Assembly (NCBI RefSeq): GCF_001661595.2
Contig: NZ_LYPF02000027.1
Coordinates: 1 to 64,000 of the forward strand
Reading direction: 5' to 3'
DNA length: 64,000 nt
Source of the DNA: Crocinitomix algicola
GTDB taxonomy: Bacteria > Bacteroidota > Bacteroidia > Flavobacteriales_D > Crocinitomicaceae
Position 1 is the first letter of the stretch, and every line of letters starts with the position of its first letter. Shown here one piece after another: positions 55,365 through 63,506 of this stretch. The notes below the pieces were generated by a model. It saw only the letters and a program-made list of their open reading frames with translations. It did no database searches and was not told the DNA's origin. The position numbers and the translations under genes are program-made.

Positions 55365-55478
55365 TTAAAATTAATGTGCTATATTTACACAAAACCCAAC
55401 CCAAAACGGTTAATTAATTTGAACATTAATACAAATAAATATAAAGGAATAAAAGCCAGGACTTTTATTTGACCGTTG
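55365..55478 (+). repeat. Promoter-bearing cassette repeat, copy 4
   Basis: Full form: attaaaattaatgtgc, TATATTTA, aaacccaacccaaaacgg, hairpin arms aataaaag/cttttatt, then box GTTGTAGTGC (55475-55484). The small ATG in the hairpin is AGG here. It shares extra upstream sequence (cctaaaagcaacatt) with copy 6. Confidence 0.75.
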
Positions 55479-55525
55479 TAGTGCATTAGAGCGAACCTGA
55501 AACTCACAAGATTAGAATTGAAATT

Positions 55526-56038
55526 ATGAATAAACAAATGAAAAGATTAAAAAAAGGAACTTCGATTTTTTTAATGATTGGACTTCTTTTTACTATGTCG
55601 TGCGGACCAAAGGAAAACAAGAATATACCATTAGAAAACCTTGACCCCAAATTAAAAAAGACTGGTAGTGTGATAGTAAAAGATATTCTAACTTCAATAA
55701 CTCATGAAGATGGAGCCAGATACCTTTTGGATAAAAATTATATGACACCTTTGGTATATGGAGGAATTATGCGCTACACGGATATGTATAATGAAGCTTA
55801 TGCAATGATTACTATGACTATTGGAAAAGTATTAACATATAGTTTGTTTCAGGTGGTTGACAAAGGAATTATTAAGACCATGAGATATAAACTTGTAACT
55901 GATACAGATGATATGAAATTCATAGAATTAAAAATAGATGTAAATATCGACTATGGGTTAGCTGACTATTATTTGTATTTAACCAGTAAAGATGGATTCT
56001 TACAAAGAGAAAATGTTCTACCCAAAGCTGTTAAGTAA
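55526..56038 (+). CDS. Lipoprotein of unknown function
   Basis: This 170-aa predicted lipoprotein has a signal with basic N-terminus, hydrophobic core IFLMIGLLFTMSC and lipid Cys at about residue 27, then GPKENKN. The mature part is a small alpha/beta domain (YLLDKNYMTPLVYGGIM, MKFIELKIDVNIDYGLADYYLYL) that I do not recognise. The unit runs from the box at 55475 to gcatctaac at 56097, its approximate partner. Confidence 0.6.
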   Translation: MNKQMKRLKKGTSIFLMIGLLFTMSCGPKENKNIPLENLDPKLKKTGSVIVKDILTSITHEDGARYLLDKNYMTPLVYGGIMRYTDMYNEAYAMITMTIGKVLTYSLFQVVDKGIIKTMRYKLVTDTDDMKFIELKIDVNIDYGLADYYLYLTSKDGFLQRENVLPKAVK

Positions 56039-56096
56039 ATGCAATTTTGACGGAATATTCTACATTCGTGAAATAAACTCCTGTTACAATAAAAAA

Positions 56097-56149
56097 GCAT
56101 CTAACAAAACCTAAACTGCAATAAAACGCAGTTTAGCCAAACCGCTACC
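56097..56149 (+). repeat. Short attC-like hairpin, copy 3
   Basis: R'' gcatctaac (56097-56105); ctaaactgc (56111-56119) pairs perfectly with gcagtttag (56128-56136) across aataaaac. The right side reads 'aaaccgctacc', where GTT of the box is GCT. Confidence 0.6.
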
Positions 56150-56209
56150 AACCTCAAAAGCTTAGCAAATTAGCTCACGTAAATTCCAATAAAACCAACC
56201 TTAATAAGT

Positions 56210-56335
56210 ATTAAAATTAATGTGCTATATTTATGCAAAACCCTGCCCGAAACAGTTAATGATTGACTATGATTTAGTGGAGTAGGCGAAAGATTCAAAG
56301 GAGTTAAGATCATGATTTATAGTCAGCCATATTGT
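56210..56335 (+). repeat. Promoter-bearing cassette repeat, copy 5 (diverged 3' half)
   Basis: It has ttaaaattaatgtgc, TATATTTA and ccctgcccgaaacagttaat as in other copies. The downstream half keeps the frame 'aaagga...catgat' but has a different hairpin (tgactat with atagtca, 56265-56329) and no clear GTT box. Confidence 0.55.
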
Positions 56336-56352
56336 ATTAAGAATAAAAGACC

Positions 56353-56607
56353 ATGAAACAAAAAGAAGAAAGATGGTTGGGAAATCAATCCAATCGAACT
56401 GACAAAACGAACTGGATTAAAAGAGGTCTAATTTGGGGTGTTTTTATGTTTTTGATTGTGGCATTAATACTACCTTACTATTCTCAACAGGAAATATCGA
56501 AAACAACTTTAGTGTTAAGACTTATTTTATGGATAGTTGGCGGTTTTATATTTGGTTATCTGACGGAGTTGTTAATGAATAGCGGTCTCGTTCAGCGTAA
56601 AAAATAA
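56353..56607 (+). CDS. Small two-helix membrane protein
   Basis: This 84-aa protein has a charged N-terminus (MKQKEERWLGNQ) and two membrane helices, about 30-47 and 54-74. It has no recognised family. It is preceded by a diverged promoter-bearing repeat. Its right boundary is not clear. Confidence 0.5.
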   Translation: MKQKEERWLGNQSNRTDKTNWIKRGLIWGVFMFLIVALILPYYSQQEISKTTLVLRLILWIVGGFIFGYLTELLMNSGLVQRKK

Positions 56608-56839
56608 CAATCAATAGGAATACGCATTAAAAGAAACAATAATTTAACTAATTTACAAAGCTTATTCTTACGAGTGAATGGTAGTTGATATTCATGCTTC
56701 AATTCCCTCAGACAAAGATTACTTAATTAGATGCATTCTAAACCCAACTTAAAATAATTATACAGGTATTACTGGATAGGGTAGTGGACGTAAAAATAGA
56801 GGGGCATCATATAGTTTTAGATGGAATTAAAAACGAAAA

Positions 56840-57664
56840 ATGAATAAAATACTTTTAGGTTTATCAATTCTGATTTTAGCCAGTTGTGGTAGTGACAATT
56901 CAAAGTCGACTAAGACAGAAAATTCAAATGAAACTCAATTTCAATGGGATTTTAGTAAGCAAAGAAAATTTATCTACTCTTTTTCTCAGACAGTAAATGG
57001 AGAGAATAAAATGGGTAAAGACAGACCTGCGGAAAAAACATATATGACAGGTATAGGTCATTTAAATGTTCGAGTTAAAGAAAACAATCTTGCGGACTTA
57101 AGTCTAACGGGCATTGAAATGCAAATAATAATATTCAACGAAGATGGAACTCCAAGAGACACAATGACTCAAAAAGCTCCAGCAAACGTTGTGCAGGATA
57201 TGAAACCGGATGGAAGTTTTAGTGATGGCAACGCAGATATTTTGTTTGATATGCTATTCCCTTTACCAAATAAAGACCTAGAAAAAGGAGATTCTGACGA
57301 AATTCCAATGAAAATGCCTTTCAACGTAAATGGCTCGCGTCTTTATTCTAAAGGTCAAAATACACTGACTTTTAAAGGATTTAAAGAAATTGAAGGACGA
57401 AATTGTGCGGTATTAAAAGGTATTATTAACGTCTCAAAACTTGATGTTCCAGAAGAATTAAAAGGGGATTATGAATGCTCATCAACAGGAAATGCGACAT
57501 ACTATTTTGACCTAGAAAATGGGTACTACGTTGGAGCGGATATTCAAATGGTAATGGATGTTATGGTAGACTCTGAAACTGAAAATGAAGAAGACTTTGG
57601 AATGTTTATGAAGATGAAAAGCGACAATGTCTTTAAAATCAGACTTGAGAAAATAGAAGAATAA
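56840..57664 (+). CDS. DUF6263-like lipoprotein
   Basis: This 274-aa lipoprotein has MNKILLGLSILILASC with Cys16 lipidated. The mature part (FIYSFSQTVNGENKM, LADLSLTGIEMQIII, FDMLFPLPNKDLEKGDSDEIPM, ATYYFDLENGYYVGADI) resembles the DUF6263 family of beta-rich surface proteins; this is by eye. It is followed after 33 bp by a membrane protein gene, likely the same transcript. Confidence 0.6.
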   Translation: MNKILLGLSILILASCGSDNSKSTKTENSNETQFQWDFSKQRKFIYSFSQTVNGENKMGKDRPAEKTYMTGIGHLNVRVKENNLADLSLTGIEMQIIIFNEDGTPRDTMTQKAPANVVQDMKPDGSFSDGNADILFDMLFPLPNKDLEKGDSDEIPMKMPFNVNGSRLYSKGQNTLTFKGFKEIEGRNCAVLKGIINVSKLDVPEELKGDYECSSTGNATYYFDLENGYYVGADIQMVMDVMVDSETENEEDFGMFMKMKSDNVFKIRLEKIEE

Positions 57665-57697
57665 AAGTGACTTTCCACCGAACAGATAAGGCATTCT

Positions 57698-58126
57698 ATG
57701 AATGAAACTTTATTTTTTATAATTGTGATTGTCGGAATGACCAGCATGGTGGCATTTTTTTACATTACTGGAAAAAAAGCACTTCAAATTTTTCATGACC
57801 CATCCGCGGTTAAAATATTGTATGAAGAAAAAGGTGCTTCTGGAAGAGCGAATGATTCCTTACTTACAAAAGCTGGAGGAGCATCTGGTGTCCTTCATGT
57901 TGTTCTAACTTCGGAAGAGTTGTGGATTAAAACTGGTGTGTTATTTGGTTGGATTGTAAAGTGTTACAAGTTGTTGAATAAAATTCCACGAGACCAAATC
58001 GTTCGGACATATAAACTAAACAAGCGAAACGTTGTAGTGTATTTCAGAGATACAAAAGGAAAGACCAAAAGCGTAAGCTTAAAACTCAGAAATCCTGATA
58101 AGTTTATTGAACTTTTAGGAGTATGA
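57698..58126 (+). CDS. Membrane-anchored PH-like protein
   Basis: This 142-aa protein has one N-terminal membrane helix (about 3-24, FFIIVIVGMTSMVAFFYITG) followed by a soluble domain with strands VLHVVLTSEELWIKTGV, IVKCYKLLNKIPRDQIVRTYKL and NVVVYFRDTKGKTKSVSLKL. This is typical of a bacterial PH-like (bPH) domain. Function unknown; it probably belongs with the lipoprotein gene just before it. Confidence 0.55.
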   Translation: MNETLFFIIVIVGMTSMVAFFYITGKKALQIFHDPSAVKILYEEKGASGRANDSLLTKAGGASGVLHVVLTSEELWIKTGVLFGWIVKCYKLLNKIPRDQIVRTYKLNKRNVVVYFRDTKGKTKSVSLKLRNPDKFIELLGV

Positions 58127-58333
58127 AAACGGGGCATAACAAAGTAGGTAAAATTCACGTCTGTCACTCGTTTATACGCATAACCTGTAAATGGTCCAGA
58201 GCGTCATTACTCAGTAAGCCAGTCATAGTCCGGGATATTGACCCATGCACTTCGCACGCAATAAATTGCTTGCTATACTTTCAATATCTTACTAATTTAC
58301 TCACGTAAATACCCCTAAAAGCAACATTAAAAT

Positions 58334-58449
58334 AATTAAAATTAATGTACTATATTTACACAAAACCCAACCCAAATCGGTTAAAAAATTAGAATATTAA
58401 AATAGATGAATATAAAGGAATAAAAGCCATGACTTTTATTTGATCGTTG
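58334..58449 (+). repeat. Promoter-bearing cassette repeat, copy 6
   Basis: It has attaaaattaatgtac, TATATTTA, aaacccaacccaaatcgg, perfect 8-bp arms aataaaag (58419-58426) and cttttatt (58433-58440) and the box GTTGGGCGTCATAC (58446-58459). The rest of the gap from 58127 has no supported gene. Confidence 0.78.
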
Positions 58450-58489
58450 GGCGTCATACAAGAAAATCCTGCAAACAAGATAAGTTATA

Positions 58490-60733
58490 ATGATTGACAA
58501 AATAGAATTAAAGAAGGTAAATACTTATGAAAATTCAGTCGAATTGACCGATTTGTCAAAAGTTAATTTCTTTTTCGGCAGTAATGGTTCAGGAAAATCG
58601 ACCATTGCGAAACTTCTATATAATGAAAGTTTATTAAGCGTTGATAAAGATATAAAATTTGAACATTGTGAAATTTCTGGTTTTGATTCCTCTCGTGATG
58701 AAATAATTGTCTTTGATGAAAAATATGTAGAAAGAAACTTCATTTCTAACACTGAGCTATCAGGTCTTTTTACTTTAAATGAAGGAAACAAGGGGATTGA
58801 TGATAAAATTGAAGCAAAACAAAATGAAATTAAAAAGCTAGACTCTTATTTTGAAATTTTAGAATCAAGAGAAAAAAAGATAAAGAAAAAATTAAAAGAC
58901 AAACACAATGATTTAAAACAAAATTGCTGGTGGGAAAGAAACTCCTTTGATACATTTTATGAGGTTGATTTAGAGTATTCAAGAAGTAAAGATAACCACC
59001 TTAGAAATGTTAGAGATTATTTACCTATAAGTCCTGACGATAAGGATTTTACTCTTGAAGATTTATCGACTAGATATAAAGATTTATTTGAAGTTAAGAG
59101 GAAGAAGATTGAGATTAAAATATCTACAGAGTTATTGAAAAGACTTGAAGAGATTGAACGTGAGATTATTCCTTTGATGGAAGAAGTAATTACAGCGAAT
59201 AAAGAAGTTGATATTGCAGAATTAATAGAAACCTTAGGTATAAGAAAATGGGTTGAAGAAGGACGGAAATATGTAATTGAAGGTAAGGAAAATACTTGTC
59301 CGTTTTGTCAATGTGAAACGTATGACGATGACTTAAAACAAAGATTCGAAGATTACTTTAATAAAAGCTATCAAGATAAAATTGACAAAATAAAAACATT
59401 CAATGAGAAATACAGTTCAACTTTTAATCAATTATTAGAAAACATATCTGAAGTATCAAAAGTTTACAACAAAGATAATCAGACTACTAACTTACTTAAA
59501 GAATGTAGTGATTTGCTTTCAGTTAACATTAAGAAATTTGAAAGGAAACTTGAATATTCGAATGAAGTAATTGAGTTCTTTGATGTATATAATTTCTATT
59601 CCGAGTTCGAAACTATAAATGATGAAATTGAAGAAAATAATGAGAAAATTAATGATTTTCAAAGAAACAAAGAGCAATTAATTGAAGATGTTTGGACTTA
59701 CATCGCAAAGGAATCAAAAAGTTACATAGATGAATATGATGATTTTGAAAAGAGAATAACAGATATTCTCAGTCAATTGAATTCTCTTGAATCTCATTTT
59801 GAACAATCTGAGAAAAAACTCAAAGATGAAATTGAAGAATTAAAATCCCAAACAGTCTCGACCGATGAAGCAGTAAAAGCCATAAATGGAATATTAAAAA
59901 GCTGTGGCTTTGATAATTTTACAATTGAAGAAAAAGAATCATCTAATAATATTTCAAGGTATATTTTAAAACGCCAGAACAGCTCAGAAACAGATGTTTT
60001 TAAAACTTTAAGTGAAGGAGAAAAGAATTTTATTGCTTTCCTATACTTTTATCAGTTGGTATTAGGCACTGACGATAAAGATTCAGAACTAAAGAAAAGA
60101 ATTGTAGTGATAGATGACCCTGTTTCAAGTCTTGACAGTCAGGTTCTATTTGTTGTATCAACACTAATTCATTCGTTAATAAAATACTCTAGTATAGACA
60201 GAAATGAGCTTGAAAATTCAACCTTAAATCAAGTATTCATTTTGTCACACAATTTATATTTCTATAAAGAAGTATCATTTAAACAAAGACCTATATGCAA
60301 AAAGAGAGCTCATTTTTCTGTTTCTAAATTTAATGGTATATCAATAGTTGATTATAAAGGCAAAGATACTTTTGTGCATAATGATTATATGTTGCTTTGG
60401 AAAAGTCTAAAGGAGTTGAAAGATACTAATGATAAAGCATTCAATATTACCATCGGAAATAGTATGCGTAGAATTATAGAAAGCTATGTTAATTTTATAG
60501 GATTAGGGAATAGTCATTGGGATAGTATTAGAAACTTAGATGTATCTAACCCAATTTACCCAATTTGTTCTGCTCTGATTTCTGAAATAAACGATGTCAG
60601 TCACAAATCATTACCTTTTGATGATTTATACTATCAAAGAATTGTAAATGAAGAACCTGATAGACTTTATTCAGCATTCGAATTGATATTTGAAAATATT
60701 GGGGAAGAACACTATAAAATGATGATGAATTAA
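58490..60733 (+). CDS. RloC/PrrC-like AAA ATPase, candidate anticodon nuclease
   Basis: This 747-aa protein is of the AAA_13 type: Walker A FGSNGSGKST (29-38), long coiled coils (about 100-500) interrupted by a possible zinc-hook Cys270-x2-Cys273 (CPFC), signature TLSEGEKNF and Walker B IVVIDDPVSSLDSQ (about 538-551), then LSHNLYFYKE. The C-terminus has Arg660, Glu664 (RRIIE) and His705 (NDVSH), similar to the Arg-Glu-His set proposed for PrrC/RloC tRNA cleavage, though spacing to the His is longer than in PrrC. The zinc-hook points to RloC. It is one complete cassette unit (58446-60751). Related AAA_13 proteins without nuclease activity exist. Confidence 0.75.
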   Translation: MIDKIELKKVNTYENSVELTDLSKVNFFFGSNGSGKSTIAKLLYNESLLSVDKDIKFEHCEISGFDSSRDEIIVFDEKYVERNFISNTELSGLFTLNEGNKGIDDKIEAKQNEIKKLDSYFEILESREKKIKKKLKDKHNDLKQNCWWERNSFDTFYEVDLEYSRSKDNHLRNVRDYLPISPDDKDFTLEDLSTRYKDLFEVKRKKIEIKISTELLKRLEEIEREIIPLMEEVITANKEVDIAELIETLGIRKWVEEGRKYVIEGKENTCPFCQCETYDDDLKQRFEDYFNKSYQDKIDKIKTFNEKYSSTFNQLLENISEVSKVYNKDNQTTNLLKECSDLLSVNIKKFERKLEYSNEVIEFFDVYNFYSEFETINDEIEENNEKINDFQRNKEQLIEDVWTYIAKESKSYIDEYDDFEKRITDILSQLNSLESHFEQSEKKLKDEIEELKSQTVSTDEAVKAINGILKSCGFDNFTIEEKESSNNISRYILKRQNSSETDVFKTLSEGEKNFIAFLYFYQLVLGTDDKDSELKKRIVVIDDPVSSLDSQVLFVVSTLIHSLIKYSSIDRNELENSTLNQVFILSHNLYFYKEVSFKQRPICKKRAHFSVSKFNGISIVDYKGKDTFVHNDYMLLWKSLKELKDTNDKAFNITIGNSMRRIIESYVNFIGLGNSHWDSIRNLDVSNPIYPICSALISEINDVSHKSLPFDDLYYQRIVNEEPDRLYSAFELIFENIGEEHYKMMMN

Positions 60734-60736
60734 AAA

Positions 60737-60875
60737 GTACGAACGCCCAACAATGTATAAAAATAATAGGCGAAACAGCATTAATTACAAAGGTTTTAGC
60801 TCATATCAAATTTTGTGTTTAACCGAAATTTTAGTGCTTCTAAACCGCCACAAAGCCATATGCAAACCGTTAGCC
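60737..60875 (+). repeat. Long attC-like site, copy 3
   Basis: It opens gtacgaacgcccaac, partner of the 58446 box, then aatgtataaaaataataggcg. It closes ccgccacaaagccatatgc, 'aaacc' and the next box GTTAGCC (60869-60875). Inner arms aggcg/cgcc and gtata/catat pair. The middle differs from copies 1 and 2. Confidence 0.65.
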
Positions 60876-60892
60876 ACAAGCTGAAAAAACAA

Positions 60893-61618
60893 ATGGATAA
60901 GGAAAAACCAAGACTTGTAAGATTGACAGCTATCTTAACTCAATTACAATCGAAAAGGATTGTAACCGCAAAGGATATCGCCGAAATACATAATGTAAGT
61001 ATTAGAACTGTTTATAGGGATATCAGAACTCTTGAGAAGTCGGGAATTCCAATCGTGACGGAAGAAGGAAAAGGATATTCCATTATGGAGGGTTATAAAC
61101 TTCCACCAGTTATGTTTACGCAAGACGAAGCAAACGCTTTAATAACCGCGGAGCAACTAATCAGAAAGAATAAAGACCAATCTTTAACTGAACAATACGA
61201 AAGCGCTGTAACAAAAATCAAGTCAGTTTTAAATTACACCCAAAAAGAAAAAACGGAATTACTGACTAACAGAATACAGGTACGCAATAATCGTGAGAAT
61301 GAAAAAACAAGCAAATATCTGATACAACTTCAATCGACTATTTCAAATTATCAAATAATTAAAATTGATTACCTGTCGTTGGAAAACAAGCAAAGTCAAC
61401 GAAAAATTGAACCGTTTGCACTTTACACGACACAGGACAATTGGATACTTATCGCCTTTTGTAAATTAAGAAATGACTTTAGAGCATTTCGTCTTGATTG
61501 CATCCAAAAAATAGAAATCTTAGATGGTCATTTTGAACCACATAAAATGACTTTGCAAGAATACCTTGAAAAATGTAGTGAAAAATATCAGGACACCCCT
61601 GACACACCTTTGACATAA
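60893..61618 (+). CDS. WYL-domain helix-turn-helix regulator (YafY-like)
   Basis: This 241-aa regulator has an N-terminal HTH_11-type winged helix (MDKEKPRLVRLTAILTQLQ, KDIAEIHNVSIRTVYRDIRTLEKSGIPI, about 1-60) and a C-terminal WYL domain (IKIDYLSLENKQSQRKIEPFALY, NWILIAFCKLRNDFRAFRLDCIQKIEIL, about 150-225). WYL domains bind small ligands or nucleic acids. The frame opens upstream to 60815, but those 26 codons lie inside the attC-like site, so the ATG at 60893 is correct. A GyrI-like gene follows after 39 bp, a frequent partner. Confidence 0.88.
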   Translation: MDKEKPRLVRLTAILTQLQSKRIVTAKDIAEIHNVSIRTVYRDIRTLEKSGIPIVTEEGKGYSIMEGYKLPPVMFTQDEANALITAEQLIRKNKDQSLTEQYESAVTKIKSVLNYTQKEKTELLTNRIQVRNNRENEKTSKYLIQLQSTISNYQIIKIDYLSLENKQSQRKIEPFALYTTQDNWILIAFCKLRNDFRAFRLDCIQKIEILDGHFEPHKMTLQEYLEKCSEKYQDTPDTPLT

Positions 61619-61657
61619 GGTCAATCTACTTTTGTGTTAAATCATAAAATTAAAAAA

Positions 61658-62131
61658 ATGCAAACAGTAAACATTGAACCTTTTAACATTATCGGAATCT
61701 CGATTAGAACAACAAACGAGAACGGACAGGCAAGTAAAGAAATTGCTGAACTTTGGGGTAAGTTTATGTCCGAGAGTATTTTGGATAAAATTCCAAATAA
61801 AGTTGATCATGAAATTTATTCACTTTATACGGACTACGAAAGTGACCATACAAAACCTTATACGGCAATACTTGGTTGCAAAGTTGAAAATTTAGACAAT
61901 ATTCCCAGCGGAATGGTCGGTCAATCATTTAGTGGAGGAACATACACCAAGACAACTGCAAAAGGAGACTTAATGCAAGGATTGATCGTTAACCAATGGT
62001 CTAAAATATTTGAAATGGAATTGGACAGAGTCTATGATGCCGATTTTGAGGTTTTCGGGGAAAAAGCACAAAACCCTTCTGATGCTGAAGTGGATTTCTA
62101 TGTAGGTATAAAACAAGAAACGAATGGGTAA
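61658..62131 (+). CDS. GyrI-like / AraC effector-binding domain protein
   Basis: This 157-aa stand-alone GyrI-like small-molecule-binding domain has MQTVNIEPFNIIGISIRTTNENG, SLYTDYESDHTKPYTAILGCKVENLDNIPSGM and a C-terminal AEVDFYVGIK with the ligand-contacting Glu. A GTG at 61634 in frame is less likely. A TACTTTTG at 61626-61633 could be a -7 box for this gene. Paired with the WYL regulator, it may sequester or report the same ligand. Confidence 0.82.
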   Translation: MQTVNIEPFNIIGISIRTTNENGQASKEIAELWGKFMSESILDKIPNKVDHEIYSLYTDYESDHTKPYTAILGCKVENLDNIPSGMVGQSFSGGTYTKTTAKGDLMQGLIVNQWSKIFEMELDRVYDADFEVFGEKAQNPSDAEVDFYVGIKQETNG

Positions 62132-62156
62132 ACTAACCTTAAAGACAGCCCCATGA

Positions 62157-62512
62157 TTAAATGATGTTTTTGCGAATTATCCCGACTCTGTTCGGGATAA
62201 ATTGCAACATCTTCGGTAATAGGTAATAGAAACAGCAGAAGAAACCAAAGGTGTAACTGTCTTGGAAGAAACGTTGAAATGGGGAGAGCCCAATTTTGTT
62301 CCCAAAACCGGAAGCACTTCGCGAAGGGATTGGAAAGAGAAAAACCTGACCAATATGCAGTGTATCTCCAATGTAAGAGTAAATTATAGGACCAGTATTA
62401 GCCCTTGAAAACAATATTGGTATCGCTTTTGAAATCGATGGGGAGTTTGTGGTAGAGACAAATCTGATAAAATGGGAAAAATGTTTCATTGGTATCTTAG
62501 TATTGAAAAGTA
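62157..62512 (+). pseudogene. Decayed DUF1801 gene
   Basis: From 62163 one frame reads DVFANYPDSVRDKLQHLR, two stops (taa, tag), then VIETAEETKGVTVLEETL, KWGEPNF and KTGST, a clear DUF1801 N-terminal half. It shifts frame near 62380 into IIGPVLALENN...FEIDGEFVVET and again near the end. There is no start codon and three or more disruptions. It lies between the GyrI-like gene and a promoter-bearing repeat. Confidence 0.8.
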
Positions 62513-62704
62513 GTGGAGATGGAATAATGTAATTGAAGTCTTGATGAGTTTCGCAGAGATGGATTAACCAGAATGTTGAATGAATAAGCCCTATGTGAAA
62601 AATCGAACCATACTTAGCACCAATTGAAATTGTATTTTACTTTAACCAGTTTATCATCTCAAAAAAACGTCAATAAATATTCCATAATTTCAATAAATCC
62701 AACC

Positions 62705-62828
62705 TTGTTACCGTTAAAGATTAATGAACTATATTTGCACAAAACCTTGCCCAAAACGATTAAAAAAAATAGAGAATTTAAGTCGGTAAATAAAAGGAAA
62801 AAGAGGTATGACTTTTATTTGACCGTTG
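62705..62828 (+). repeat. Promoter-bearing cassette repeat, copy 7
   Basis: TTG (62705), 22 nt, then TATATTTG (62730-62737), the exact Bacteroidota -7 consensus. It continues ccttgcccaaaacgatt, then ATG ACT TTT ATT TGA (62808-62822) and the box GTTGCAGGTAA (62825). It precedes the methyltransferase cassette. Confidence 0.75.
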
Positions 62829-62881
62829 CAGGTAATTAGAACAAAAACGCGAAACAAATAGTAAACTAAAAAAGATATTAT

Positions 62882-63502
62882 ATGGAATTTAAAACGGAAC
62901 AAGAAAAATTTTGGGCTGGTGAATTTGGTAACGAGTACATTGGTAGAAACAAGAGTGCCGAGCAATTAGCTTCAAATTTAAATTTTTTCTCAAAAGCTTT
63001 GTACCATACAGGCAAGCCGAACAGTCTTATTGAATTTGGTGCAAATATTGGAATGAACTTGAGAGCGATTAAACTTCTATTTCCTAATATTGAGATGACA
63101 GGAGTTGAAATAAATAAAACAGCGTCAGACGAATTAGCAGACTTCCTTGGAAAAGAAAATGTCATCAACACTTCAATATTCGACTATGAGCCAACTGTTA
63201 AATATGATGTTTCCTTAATAAAGGGAGTGCTAATTCATATAAAACCAGAAATGCTTTCAACTGTCTATGAAAAACTCTATCAATCAAGTAATAAATACAT
63301 CCTGATAGCTGAATATTATAATCCATCTCCTGTAACTGTAAATTATAGAGGACATAATGACCGTCTCTTCAAGAGAGACTTTGCTGGCGAATTACTTGAA
63401 ACTTATGATGATTTAGAGTTAATTGATTATGGTTTCATATATAAAGGTGATAAGGCATTTCCCCAAGACGATATTACATGGTTTCTGATTAAAAAGAGAT
63501 AA
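62882..63502 (+). CDS. Methyltransferase of the pseudaminic-acid-biosynthesis-associated type
   Basis: This 206-aa class I methyltransferase opens with EQEKFWAGEFGNEYIGRN, the distinctive start of the family named pseudaminic acid biosynthesis-associated methylase (TIGR03587). It has motif I SLIEFGANIGMNLRAIK (about 48-64), VEINKTASDEL and YDVSLIKGVLIHI. The family usually sits in flagellin or surface-glycan gene clusters; here it stands alone as a cassette. Substrate is unknown. Confidence 0.8.
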   Translation: MEFKTEQEKFWAGEFGNEYIGRNKSAEQLASNLNFFSKALYHTGKPNSLIEFGANIGMNLRAIKLLFPNIEMTGVEINKTASDELADFLGKENVINTSIFDYEPTVKYDVSLIKGVLIHIKPEMLSTVYEKLYQSSNKYILIAEYYNPSPVTVNYRGHNDRLFKRDFAGELLETYDDLELIDYGFIYKGDKAFPQDDITWFLIKKR

Positions 63503-63506
63503 AAAC

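Noticed and set aside
58123-58308. 61-codon frame after the PH-like gene
   Set aside because: It has unusual composition (Cys- and His-rich), overlaps a repeat-rich gap and has no recognisable family.
60815-60892. Longer N-terminus for the WYL regulator
   Set aside because: These 26 codons lie inside the attC-like site and are not family-like; the HTH begins just after the ATG at 60893.
62157-62512. Functional DUF1801 gene
   Set aside because: Two in-frame stops, at least one frameshift and no start codon.
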